Assembly: GCF_028502605.1 (NCBI RefSeq)
Contig: NW_026611594.1
Coordinates: 1,381,501-1,445,500, forward strand
Direction: 5' to 3'
Source: Trichoderma breve
Lineage: Eukaryota; Ascomycota; Sordariomycetes; Hypocreales; Hypocreaceae
Length of the DNA stretch: 64,000 bases
The notes under the pieces were generated by a model, which worked only from the letters and a program-made list of their open reading frames with translations, was not told the DNA's origin and ran no database searches. Positions 47,736 through 59,629 of this stretch are shown here, one piece after another; within the stretch, counting starts at the first letter, position 1; each line of letters starts with the position of its first letter. The position numbers and the translations under genes were made by a program.

Positions 47736-49437
47736 ATGACTCAGGACGACGAAAAGCTGGGCTCAGCTGGGAACGTCCGCCATCGTTCCTATACAGAGGA
47801 TGTGGACGATACTGTCCATGTCACACAATTGCTGGGCGAAGCCAAGCCCAAGCTGTGGACTAAACGCATGTTCCGCCTCTACGGTATCCTCTTGCTCGGG
47901 TATCTCTGCATTGTCTTGCAAGGATATGATGGCTCTTTGATGGGTGCCATCAATGCAATGGTGCGAATCAACCCGATTGCTGCTTTATTATCGAGAGTAT
48001 TCTTAACTGACAACTAGAGCAGCCACAATACCAGCAATTCTTCGGGTTGTGAGTCGCATGTAAAAACCGGATGATTCAATTGCTGACCATCTCGAGTTTA
48101 GAAAATCTGCCGGGTCATCCACAGGATTAGTATTCGCCATCTTCAACATCGGAAGTCTCTCTGCCCTTCCATTTGCAGGCCCAGTCAATGACTATTGCGG
48201 TCGACGATGGGGCATAATGGTTGGTTGCGGCCTCGTTATCGTCGGCACATGCATTCAAGCTCCGTCCCTCAATTCACGAATGTTCCTCGGCGGCCGTTTC
48301 CTTTGTGGCTTTGGACAAGGCTTCGTGAATGTCTCTGCCCCGACATTTGTTGCCGAAATGGCTCATCCGCATTGGCGTGGCCCATTATCCGGCTTGATGC
48401 AGACCAATTATTTTGTTGGCTCCATCATCGCCAGCTGGATTACTTACGGCACAGCATTCATCAACGGAGAAGGCTCATTCAGGATCCCTTTGTGGCTACA
48501 GATGGTCAGTTCTGGTATTGTCTTCTTCGGCATCATGTTTAGCCCTGAAACACCCCGTTGGCTTATGGCACATGGGAAAGCCTCCCAGGCTGAGCAAGTT
48601 TTGGCGGAGCTCCATGGAGAGGGGTCCGTGGACAATCCATTCGTGAAACTCCAGATGGCCGAAATGAACTCCCAAATCGGTCATGACGGCTCCGACAAGC
48701 GCTGGTGGGACTATAGAGACTTGTTCAACACGCACGCCGCTAGACGCCGAATGATTTGTGTCGCTGGCATGTCGTGGTTTGGCCAGTACTCAGGAAATGC
48801 CCTTGTGAGCTACTACTTTCCGGTCATTGTAGCGCAAACCGGTATCACCAATCCTCACACGCAGCTGCTTCTCAACGCATTGAATCCTGTTGTTTCCTGG
48901 TTTGCCGCCATTTCCGGAGCCATGCTCCTCGACAGAGTTGGCCGCCGTCCCTTATTAATGAGTGGCGTGTTGGGAATGGCAGTTTGCCTGGCTATTGTCA
49001 CGGGCTGCACGAAGCTCTCCGTAGACACAGCTAACAAGGCGGCTGGCAATGCTGGTATTTTCTTCATTTACCTATTCAGCGTCATCTTTTCAATCGGTCT
49101 TGTCCCCTTACTTCCATTCTACATTGCCGAAACGCTCCCTACAGAGACTCGTGCCAAGGGTACGGCGGTTGGGGCCGTTGTCTCTTCCTCAGCTAGTATT
49201 CTCGGACAGTACACAACCGCTGTGGCTATTGAGAAGATTGGGTACTACTATTACATTGTATTTATTGTCTGGGATGTGATTGAGTGTTTGATCATTTATT
49301 TCTTCTTTGTGGAGACGAAGAATCGGACCTTGGAAGAGATGAATGAAATCTTTGCGTCTCCGAATCCTGTCAAAGCTTCTTTGAAGAAGCGGGATATGGT
49401 GGAGGTGGTCCAGGAGACTGTCAAGGGGGTTGAGTAG
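47736..49437 (+). CDS. MFS sugar porter (lactose permease/hexose transporter-like)
   Basis: Exons 47736-47960, 48020-48048 (29 bases) and 48102-49437 give 529 residues. The sugar-porter signatures are readable: GYDGSLMGAINAM in segment one, YCGRRWG after segment two, SPETPRWLMAHGK after segment six, DRVGRRPLL in the second half and FFFVETKNRTLEEMNEIF at the end. About twelve membrane segments are present. This places it with fungal lactose-permease-like H+ symporters (PF00083). The transported sugar is unknown; oligosaccharides or uronates would suit the GH88 neighbour. The acceptor of the first intron is taken at 48019, which alone restores the family's QPQYQQFFG block. Confidence 0.95.
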
Positions 49438-50649
49438 CCGCTTGTCATAAGCGTTATGATAACGCGCCCTGGTGGGCACACACTTATTACTTACATCTCT
49501 GTTTATAAATTATTGCGATATATAACGGTGTATTTCACAATTAATAGTATCCCTGGATTCAATGTGTCTTATACTTAACGGCTGTTCGAGAGTGTGAACT
49601 TCAAGTAGGCGATATCTTGACGCCTTCATTTCATTGATCGGTGCTCGATGACTTGCAATCAGCAATTTTCGCAGGCATTCCAAGCCCAGTCGTTCCAGAT
49701 ATCAGGCAGCAGATTGCCTTCATCTGTTTAAATTTCTCTCTGTGTCAATGTGAGGAAATTTGCATCACATTCTAGGAGTTTCTTACCCTACCATCCAGCG
49801 GGGTGAGCTCCGAAGCGTTTGAACTTCTCATAAGCCAACAGCTACTACACATCTACAACCAATAACTGCTTAATGTGGGATCCATTTATTAACAATGGCT
49901 GAAGTGTGTTTAATTATAGCCCATCTTGACGTTGTCCACCAATATGCAAAGGTCTGACATTCAACAGCTGATAGCCACGGCAAGGGGACTAATTGTCGAC
50001 AGAAATTCCGCAAGATTCGCAGTTTTTTTACGGCATTCTTTACTCATAGCTGTCTTCCTGTTGAGTAGCAGTTAAATTATTAAGCGAGGGCCGCTTCGTT
50101 GCATTCTCATAGCAGTAGCGAATACTTGTCACCTCGCGTCAAATAGTAGATTAAAGAGTGGCTATTAAGAGAAACACAAATGATGTTGTGTCGGCGGCTG
50201 AGCCTTGTACATGGCGGTTGCCGTGATTATCCCAGAAAGAAACTACGGACAACGTCCGCCACTTGAGAAATGGACCTTGTTCTGTGATGACCTATGATCC
50301 GATGAACTAGTCTACCGTTAACCCTGAAGACTTCCTGGCTACAACTTTGACTAACCCTTCGCCTAGAGTCAGTTACCGCCAACGGGCATATTGTCGCGCC
50401 GCTCCCTGTGTAGTAGCACCATCGCACTGCACCGGCGAAATTTCCGGGCCGCGTCCGGTTCTAGTTATTACTAGTTCAAGGAAGGTCGGAGGCTGAGAGC
50501 AGTGAGGACATTAGCTAACCTATAATTTCACGCCGAGCACACCTATGGTGAGGAGATACCGTTCTTCTATGCATGGAATATTTCAATTATTTGATTCACT
50601 TGCATTTTAAAGTCCACTTCATGTTTTTCTAGAAGTTACTGCTCTCAAC
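49438..50649. other. Intergenic, promoter of the GH88 gene
   Basis: No gene was found. Two CGG-N8-CCG arrangements occur, at 49799-49812 and 50433-50446. The rest is unremarkable. Confidence 0.45.
50433..50446. promoter_or_regulatory. CGG-N8-CCG near-palindrome upstream of GH88
   Basis: CGGCGAAATTTCCG, 204 bases before the GH88 start, has the half-site spacing of the palindrome at 47456 and shares its CGGCGA half. It is a possible target of the module 3 regulator. Confidence 0.4.
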
Positions 50650-51900
50650 ATGCTCGAAAATATCACCATTCTTAGTCAATTGGCACCACCTGAAAAGGGG
50701 ATCGTGACTGACCACCACTTCCCTACGAGCCGTCAGGCAAGCTTGCAGCAGCTCTGTAGCGATGTCCTCAACCACATCGCCGCCGCAAAAATTATGCGAG
50801 TCGCATTGCGTCCACCACCCACCAACGGCTACTTCCCACATCGGACAGATAGCACTCAGTTTCTCTATCGTTACGAACCATCTCATTGGTGGACTTCTGG
50901 GTTCTTCCCCGGATCCCTTTGGCTCCTTTTCGAGCGCTCATTACGTGTCAATCTTTCATTCTCATCGGACGAGATCCTTGCACAGGCACTGAAGTGGCAA
51001 AGAGGCATGGAACAGGAGCAATATAATCAGGAAACGCACGATCTTGGTTTCATGATTCTTCCTGCATTCTATCGGCATTACAAACACTTCAATAATGCTG
51101 CTAGCAAAGAGATTATCATCAATGCTGGCGCTTCGCTTGCCTCGAGATGGAGCGAAAAAGTGCAGTGCTTGCGCTCATGGGACACATGTCATACCAAGCG
51201 ATTCAATTTCGAGAACAAAAACAAGGATTTCCTGGTTATAATTGACAACATGATGAATCTTGATCTTTTATACATTTGCTCAGAATTGACGGGAGATGAA
51301 AAGTTTCGGAGAATCGCGACCGCTCATGCTCATACAACGCTACAAAATCACTTACGTGAAGACAGCTCCACTTACCATCTTGTCAATTATAACCCGGAGA
51401 CGGGAGAGGTAAAGGGTCGGTACACAATCCAGGGCTACGATGATAGTAGCTGCTGGAGTCGAGGTCAGGCTTGGGCGTTGTACGGTTATGCAACCGTCTA
51501 CAAGTACACAAAGGACAGGAAGTTCTTAGATGCAGCAAATAACTGCACCAGATACTTTTGTGACCGCATTGGAAACACCCACGGTGCTGTGGTCTGGGAC
51601 TTCGATGCGCCACGATCTCCGATCATTCTAGACACATCGGCCGCGGCCATTGCGTGTTCAGGAATGCTACTGTTATATCAGCTGACCGGTGACAGCCGCT
51701 ATCTACCATGGGTAACGCAAATGATGATATATTGTTTGTCACAAACGTTAGCCCCCGACGGCAGCGATACAGTTCTCAGAGACGCTACTGTTAACAACAA
51801 TAAAGACGCGATTGAACAATCTTCTCAAACAGGGCTGGTATATGCTGATTATTATTTGTTAGAAGCTGGGAATAGGTTGCTCGACATAGAACTGAACTAG
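50650..51900 (+). CDS. GH88 unsaturated glucuronyl hydrolase
   Basis: One exon, 416 residues, normal for fungal GH88. The (alpha/alpha)6-barrel landmarks are present in order: HWWTSGFFPGSLWLL, THDLGFM (with an essential Asp), IDNMMNLDLL, QGYDDSSCWSRGQAWALYG and LDTSAAAIACSGML. No signal peptide is seen, so it acts inside the cell. GH88 enzymes hydrate the double bond of unsaturated uronic acids left at chain ends by polysaccharide lyases, and so release 5-keto uronates. The nearby porter would import the oligosaccharides. No polysaccharide lyase is encoded here, so lyases must be elsewhere. Confidence 0.94.
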   Translation: MLENITILSQLAPPEKGIVTDHHFPTSRQASLQQLCSDVLNHIAAAKIMRVALRPPPTNGYFPHRTDSTQFLYRYEPSHWWTSGFFPGSLWLLFERSLRVNLSFSSDEILAQALKWQRGMEQEQYNQETHDLGFMILPAFYRHYKHFNNAASKEIIINAGASLASRWSEKVQCLRSWDTCHTKRFNFENKNKDFLVIIDNMMNLDLLYICSELTGDEKFRRIATAHAHTTLQNHLREDSSTYHLVNYNPETGEVKGRYTIQGYDDSSCWSRGQAWALYGYATVYKYTKDRKFLDAANNCTRYFCDRIGNTHGAVVWDFDAPRSPIILDTSAAAIACSGMLLLYQLTGDSRYLPWVTQMMIYCLSQTLAPDGSDTVLRDATVNNNKDAIEQSSQTGLVYADYYLLEAGNRLLDIELN

Positions 51901-52112
51901 ACACAATAGATCAAGTTTATCTACTAATGGCTATCAACAAATAAAGTGAAAGTATTAAGATAATCCCAAGCTGCAAGTGTCTCGATCTTGACTCTTACTC
52001 TATGCCTTCTGGACTGCGTATTGTTTGACAAATTATGCTTCGAAGAAGCAGATTGAGACTCAGTAGCTGACCAATCAACTACCGATAGTACCACCGTACC
52101 AATATACCAATA

Positions 52113-52540
52113 CTAAGATTGATATATAGTACCGTCTTTCGGAATAGATCCATTTGCCAGGAAAGCAGTAATGGCACCAGCTGTGTCACCCTGGAGCGAG
52201 AAGCTTGTGTGGCCGCTACCGTTTCTGTAGATACTGAATGCGGTGGGCATATTTGCCCGCATACCAAGGCCCCAAGGCGAAACTGTAGCTTCATCGTAGA
52301 ACGAATTGACTAGCATCACTGGAGGAAGAGACTTTTGTCTTGTCAAGTTGAAATCTCTCGGTGGATTCAATGGTTTTACCGGCCAACCGGTACAGACGGT
52401 GAGTGCTTGAGAAACAATCCCCATGCCGCGAGAGTGAGGGGCGATAAGAGGTGTGACTGTCCAAATGTTTCGAAAATCTTCAACACTAAGCACTCGATCA
52501 GATCTGTCGGAGCATATAATAGCCAGCTCGGAGAATACTG
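52113..52540 (-). pseudogene. 5'-truncated TAP-like alpha/beta hydrolase
   Basis: Only the C-terminal part remains, reading AIICSDRSDRVLSVEDF, then PVMLVNSFYDEATVSPWGL and NGSGHTSFSL. This matches the TAP C-terminal domain (PF08386) of tripeptidyl-aminopeptidase/proteinase-type hydrolases, with the acid Asp in NSFYDEATVS and the catalytic His in GSGHTSF. Upstream coding sequence is replaced at about 52540 by AT-rich RIP'd DNA. No start codon with a catalytic serine region exists, so it is a fragment, probably cut by transposon insertion. Confidence 0.76.
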
Positions 52541-52548
52541 TAGTATTA

Positions 52549-52580
52549 GTTTATTTATTTATTTATTTATTTATTTTATT
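52549..52580. repeat. TTTA microsatellite at the island border
   Basis: About seven tandem TTTA units mark the exact place where the hydrolase fragment gives way to AT-rich DNA. Confidence 0.85.
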
Positions 52581-53372
52581 ATTAACGTCTACTAAGTAAG
52601 CTAATTATATAAGTCCTTATTTAAGTACTAAGATAGTAGAAGCTGCTAAGTTTAAATTAAGTATTTACTATATTTTAGTATAATAAAAAAAATAAAAAAG
52701 TATTAATTTATTTTATATATTTATTTTTATAAAAAGGGAGAGTATATAAGCTTATATCCTTTACTAATTTTTAAAAATCCTTATATTTTTATTATTAAAA
52801 AAATATTAAATATAAGTAATTTTAAAGTATACTTTTTTTTTTAATATATTAAAGAAAAAAAAAGCTATTATATAATATTTTATAAAGTATTTTTATATTT
52901 TTAATTTATTATATTTATATATAAGTTTAATATTATATTTAAATTTTTTATAATATTTTATAAAGTTTTTATATTTAAACTTTTTAGTTAATAATTTATA
53001 TAAAATTAAATATAAAAAATATAATTTAAAAAATATAAAAAAAGTTTTATAAAGGCTTTATTTACTTATTTTATAAAACTTTAAGTAATTACTTTTTTAA
53101 TTAATATTTTAGATTTTTTTATATTTTTTTTTTATTTACTTTTTAATAAAAGTAATAGTAAAATAGTTTTTTAAGTAATAAAAAAGTTTTAAATTTTTTT
53201 TTATTAAATAATTAATTTTTTTATTTTTTAATATATTTTTATAATTTAAAACCTAAGCTATTTTAATAATTATTTATAAAAATAGTTTTTAAATAATTTA
53301 GTATAACTTTATATAAGTTTTTTAAAATAAAGTAAAGGTTAGCTTTAATATTTTATTTATTATTATTAAATT
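52581..53372. other. Extremely AT-rich RIP'd DNA, element not identified
   Basis: Well above 80 % A+T by eye. A purine tract near 52733-52744 (AAAAAGGGAGAG) followed by TATATAAG could mark the 3' end and LTR of another element, but nothing confirms it. Confidence 0.4.
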
Positions 53373-53778
53373 ATTATAATAAACTAGGTCCTATAGGTAC
53401 TATAAATTAGCTATTCCTAAAGGATAAACCTTAGAATAGTTCTATAGTTTATATTAGTAAAGTAGTTAAGTTAGTAAATAAGTAAATTTATTACTAATTA
53501 TAAAATAAAATATTTAAATATTTAATTTAAATACTATTATATTAATAATAACTAGCTATTTAAGTTTTTTAATAAGTAATATAAAGTAAACTTTTATACT
53601 TAGTTAATTTTAAGTTTATAAAGCTTATTTAATAAGTTAAATAAAATATTATTTATATAGCTTATTAAAAAAGTTAGGTAAGTATATTATTATTAATCTA
53701 TTAGCTAATAATTAATTTAATTTTAGCTAACCTATTAGCCTATTATTATAACTTTAAGAATTAAGTTATAATATAATA
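53373..53778 (-). repeat. 3' LTR of the right Gypsy element
   Basis: It aligns as reverse complement with 3342-3754 over its whole length, differing mainly by RIP-type transitions. The GGGGAT purine tract on the minus strand at about 53779-53785 precedes it, as the purine tract does in the left copy. Confidence 0.75.
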
Positions 53779-56700
53779 TCCCCTTTTTTATTAATTTTAT
53801 CCTTAAGACCTTACTTAATTTAGTATAAATAACTTACTTTTTTCTTACTTTATAAATCCTTATTTTTATTTTTTTTTATTTATAATTTCTAAATAACTAC
53901 TATTATAATATTTACTAAATCCTAGGGGCTAAAGATTAATAAACATATATAATATAGTAATCTTTACTTATTTATTTTATTTTACTTAATTAAAATAAAT
54001 AAATATTTTACTTATAAATCTTTAGGTATAAAGTATTTTTTTTAAAAAGTAAGTTTTTTTATTATTTAGCTTATATTATTAATTAAAAGTCCTTTTATAA
54101 TACTAAATAGCTTTTTTTTTATATAATTTTATAAAGTAGCTACTTAATATATTAAGTTAAAAATAGAAATTAAGGTAGTTAAAGAAAAGTATAAGTAAAA
54201 GCTTAAGTATTTTTATTTAGTTAATATAAAGGTTAAGCGCTTTTATAAAGAAAAAAAGTAATAATATTAAAAAATAATATATACTATTACATAAAGTATT
54301 AATAATTTAAAGGAGTTAAATAAAGTTAAGTATAAGGAGGTAAAAGTTATTTATTAAGCTATTATAATATAATTAGTAAAAAGTTTTTTTAAGGTTATTT
54401 TTATTTTTTTAAAATTAAAAAATTATTTAAAAATATTAATAATAAATCTTAAGCTAGTGTAATCCTTAGGCTTTAATAAAGTTTTTCTATTAGTATTATT
54501 AAGTTTTTAAAATACTTAATGAATTCCTATATTTTTTTTTTATTATATTTTATAATATTATTTATTATTTTCTTTTATTTTTATTATATTAATATCTTTT
54601 ACTTTATATTTCTTTTTTTTCCCTTTAATAATAATTTTATCTTAAATAAATTTTTTAGTTTTTTTATTAATTTATACTTTTTTTAATAAAAAAATATAAA
54701 AAATTAAATATATATATTTTCTTTATTTTTTTTATTATTTTAAAAGTTTAAGTTTATAATTTATATTTTTAATTTTTCTTAAAATTTTATAAAGTTTAAG
54801 TTTCTTAAAGTTAAGTTTATTACTTAGCTTATTTATTTTAATATTTACTTATTTATTTCCTTATATATATTAATAAAGTTAAATTATATTCCCTTTTTAT
54901 AAAGTTAATTTTTTAATCTTATATTTATTTATATATTTAATTATTCTTTATTAAATAAATTTAAGTTATTATTATAGTTTATTATATAATTTAATTATAT
55001 CTTTTACTTTAATTATAGCTTTTTTAATATTTTCCCTTTACTTTAGTAAATAATAAGCTTTAGGTTTAAATCTATAGTTTAAGAAAAATAATAATTTTTT
55101 TATTAATTTTAACTTTATATTATTATATATAAATTATATAATAAAAAGTAACTTTATTTAGTTATTTTATTTAAAGTTAATATAATAATATAAATAAGTT
55201 TTAATTATTTAATTAATTTTTTTTATTTATTTATTTATTTATAAATAGTAAACTATATTAACTTTATAATTTATTTTTAATTTAACTATAAGTATTTTTT
55301 AAAATTTAAATATAAATATATTTTTTTTATTAAAGATTATATTTTTTAATAGTTTATAATTACTTATAATATATTTTATTATTATATAAGTTAATTTTTT
55401 TATATTACTAACTTCCTTAAATAATATAAAGTAAGTTATTTTTATAAATTTATTAATTATTATAAAAATATTATTATAAAATACTTTTATAATTAGTTTT
55501 TTTAAAAAAAGTAACTTAGTAATTAAGTTAAATAAAATTAATTTCTATAGTTATTATAGTATAAGTAATAATTATAATTATTTATATAGTTTATATTTAA
55601 AGCTTTTTATTTATTTATATATTATATATTTTAATATAACTTTTTATATTTATATTTTAATATTATTAAATTTAAAGTATTATTTAATTTATTATATAGT
55701 TTTTTTAATTTTATAATATTTATTAAGTTTATATATATAAATTAATTTTACTATTTTATTTTATAAATTTTTTAATACTTAAATAAGTTTATTTAGTATA
55801 AGGTATTTAATATTTATAAAAATACTTTTTAAGTATTATTTATTTTCTTAGTTTTTTATATATTTTTTTATATTATTAATAATTAAATTATTTATCTTAA
55901 TTTAATATATAATATTAATTAATTAAATTACTAAGTTATTATATTAGTTTTTTTTTAATATTTAAGCCTTAACTTTTAGTATTTTTTAAAAATAGTTTAA
56001 GTATTTACTAAATATATTAACTTATTTATTATTTAATTTACTATAGTATTTAATAATAAACTTAAATTTAAAAAGTTACTTATAATACTTAATTTATTTA
56101 TAAAATAGTTTTTATATTATTATAAAGTAAGTAATATTTTAATAATTTATAAAGATTATTATTAAAAATTAACTTTTTTTATAATAATATTTTTAATATT
56201 ATTTATTAAATACTTAATATATAATTAAAAATTCTTTATTATAAATAAAGTATTTAAGTTTTAGTTTATATAGTTTTTTAAAAAAATAAATTATAAATTT
56301 AAGTTTTTTTTTATTATTATTATTAAGTTAATTAAGAACTTTATTAATTATAAAATTTAAAATATTAGTTTTAATTATAATAAGCTTATTTAAATTAAAT
56401 ATTATAAATACTAATATATTTATAAAAGCTTATTTAAAATAATTAAAAATTATTAAAGTATTTTATATAAGTTTAAATTTAATATTTTTTTTAATTAAAT
56501 TTATAAATAATATAATAATTTTTAAAAAGTCTTTAATAAAGTATTAATAATAATTAATAAATTATAAAAAGCTTTATATTTACTTAACGTTTTTAAGTAG
56601 TTCTTAATTATTAATTACTTTAAGTTTCTTTAGGTTTATTTAAATTTTTCCTAAGGTAATAATATATTTTAAAAATATAACCTTTTATATATAAAAGTTA

Positions 56701-59600
56701 TATTTCTTAGGTTTTATTAAAAATTTATTATTTTAAAGTATTTATAATACCTTTTTAATATATTTTTTATATTTTTCTAAGTTTTTAAAGTAAATAAAAA
56801 TATTATTAAAATATATAATAATAAAATAATTTATATAATTTTATAATATATAATTAATTATTTTTTAAAAAAATACTAAAGTATTTATTAATTTAAAAAG
56901 TATTACTTAATATTTATAAAGTTTATATTTTATATAAAAGATAGTTTTTTATTTATTACTTTTTTTAATATAAATAAAGTTATATACTTTTTTAAAGTTT
57001 AATAAAATAAAAATCTTAGCTTTTATAAATTAATTTTTAATTTCTAAAATTAAAGGTAGTAATATAATATTTTTCTTAGTTATTATATTTAATTATTAAT
57101 AATTTATAATAAGTTAAAGTTTATTATTTTTTTAAGTATAAATATAATTAAGTATTTTACTAAGGATTTAAAAAGTTTAATATAGCTTTTCTTTGATTAA
57201 TCTTTAATTTATTTATTAAATATTTTAAGTTTAGTAATACTTAAGTTATAAATTTTATTAAATATTAATACTTTATTATTTATAAGTTTAATTTTATAAT
57301 TTTATTAATTATATTTTAATAGTTTAGTATTTAGTTTTTTATTAAAAATTAATATATACTAAAAGTTTATTAATATATTTTTTAAATATTTTAGTATTTA
57401 ATCTTAGTAGTATAGTTTTTTAACTTTTTATATAATTAAGTTAAAAAATCTAAGTTATTTTTTCTTTAGTTTTTTAATATATTTAATAATTTTTAAAAAC
57501 TTTTTTAATTTTATAAATTATACTTACTTTATAATTTTTCTATTTTTTATATATTTTTTTATTTTTTTATATAATATAAAGATTATTAATTCTATTATTA
57601 AGGATATTATAGTATTTTATTAATCCTTTTAATTTAATTATAGTTTCGCTAATATATTAATTAATTAAGTATAAGGTTACTATTTTATATAACCTTCCTT
57701 TTAATTAATATTAAAGTTATATAATTTTAGTTAATTATATTTTAAAAATATATTATATTTTATAATATTTATAATATTAAATTTAAATATATTTTTAATT
57801 TTACTAAACTAAATTTTAAAATAATTAATTTTTTAGTTAATAATTTCTTTATTATAAATAAATAGTTATTTTTTAATATTTATAAAAATATATAGTTTTT
57901 CTTTTTTATAATTAATTAACTATAAATAATTTACTAATTAAGGTATAATATAGTTTATTATAACTTTAGAGTTTATATAAATAATAATAAGTTTTTTATT
58001 TAAAAATCCTAGTATTAAGAATTTTTATAGTTTTTTTCTTCCTAAAATAATATTTAAATTATAATAGGTTATATTATTAATATTATTATAGTAATTATTA
58101 TTATTTTAAAGGTTATTATTATTTTATTTTTTATTATTAAGGTTAATTTTAATATTATTTAGTTTTAAAGTAATTTAATTTAATTTAGAAATTTAAATAT
58201 TATAGTATTTATACTAAATATATTTAAATCTTAGGATATATTTATTAATAAGCTTATAATATTTTTAAAAAAAATTTTAATTAATTTTTAATATTTTAAT
58301 ATTAATATTATATTTACTAGTATATTTTTTAAAGTTAAAGCTTTATTTAATTAGGTTTTTTATAATATAAATAAGTATATAATATTAAAATTAATATTTT
58401 ATATAACTATTTTTATTATAAAAGGTAAATTTTTCTTATTTATATTCTATAGGTTTATAATTCTTATATTATTCTTAAAGTTTAATTATAATATATTATT
58501 TATATAATAAAAGCTTATAATTTATAATATTAACTTTATTATATTAGTTTATAAACTAAATATTATTTATATAGTAAAAGGTTAATTTTTATAATTTAAG
58601 TTTAAAATATAAAGTATTTTTATTATTAAAGTATTATTAAAACTTCTTCTTTACTACTTAGATTTTATTATAAGTATAAATTATATTAATTCTAAGAATT
58701 CTTTTTTATTATTCCTAAAGATTTTATAATATAAAGCTTTTTAATAATATAATATTTAAAAGGTTATTAAATTTATTTTTAAAGTTATATATATAATATT
58801 AGTTATTATAAAGTTTATAAAATCTATAGGTTTTATATAGCTTATTTAAAAATAGTATTAATTATTTAATTAAATTAAAAAAAAGTAGTTTTTAATTTTT
58901 ATATTTTATAAAAGGGTATATATTAAAAAAAGTATTAATTTAACGTTAGTATTTTTTATTATTTTTATAAAAACTTTATTTATAAATTCTTCTGCTTTTA
59001 TTATAAGTTATTTTATTTTTACTTTTATTATTTTTTTTATTTAAAGGTTTTTACTTATAGAGGTATTTAAGTTCCTAAGGTTTTTATAATTTATAATTTA
59101 AATATAGTTTACTAATATTAAAGTTAGTATATTTTATATTATAATCTTATATTATAGTATTATAGTTATATAAGGAGGTTAAAGCTTATTAATTAAGGTT
59201 TTATTATATAAGTTATTTAACATAACTAAAGTCTTTTTATTATATAGCTTTATTATTTTATAAATAATATATTACTATAATAGGAATTTTATTAAGTATT
59301 TAATAAGCTTTTAAAAAAGTACTAAAGGTATTATATAAATTACTTTATTTTTTATATTTTTCTATTTATTTCTTAAGTTTTATAAATTTAGTATATTATT
59401 ATTTAATTTCTATTATTTTTTCTTAAGTAATTTCCTTAAATATATTTAAGGTATTTTTTAATCCTTTAAAATATTATTTTAATTTTTATTTATTACTAAA
59501 GTAAGTTTAGTATTTATTATTATAATATATTAAAAAGTATAATAACTTATACTTTACTAAAGGTTATATAATATTAATAATTTAGTTTTCCTTAGGTTTT
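53373..59600 (-). mobile_element. RIP-degraded Gypsy retrotransposon, same family as the left one, inverted
   Basis: Reading the minus strand, the sequence parallels the left element with many more C-to-T and G-to-A changes: pol end at about 54710-54850, integrase at about 55050-55500 and RT near 56780-57060. Upstream of RT (57100-59100) is probable protease and gag territory that I cannot read frame by frame. The 3' LTR lies at 53373-53778. The 5' LTR could not be found, so the 5' border near 59600 is inferred from where the next element begins. GC is far below that of the left copy, which suggests it has been through RIP more often or longer. Confidence 0.8.
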
Positions 59601-59629
59601 AGAATAAATATAAACTTTTTATTACTATC

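Noticed and set aside
52581..59600. Mitochondrial insertion, centromere or replication origin as explanation for the AT-rich block
   Set aside because: RT, integrase and LTR similarity to the left element explains most of it; no mitochondrial gene is readable.
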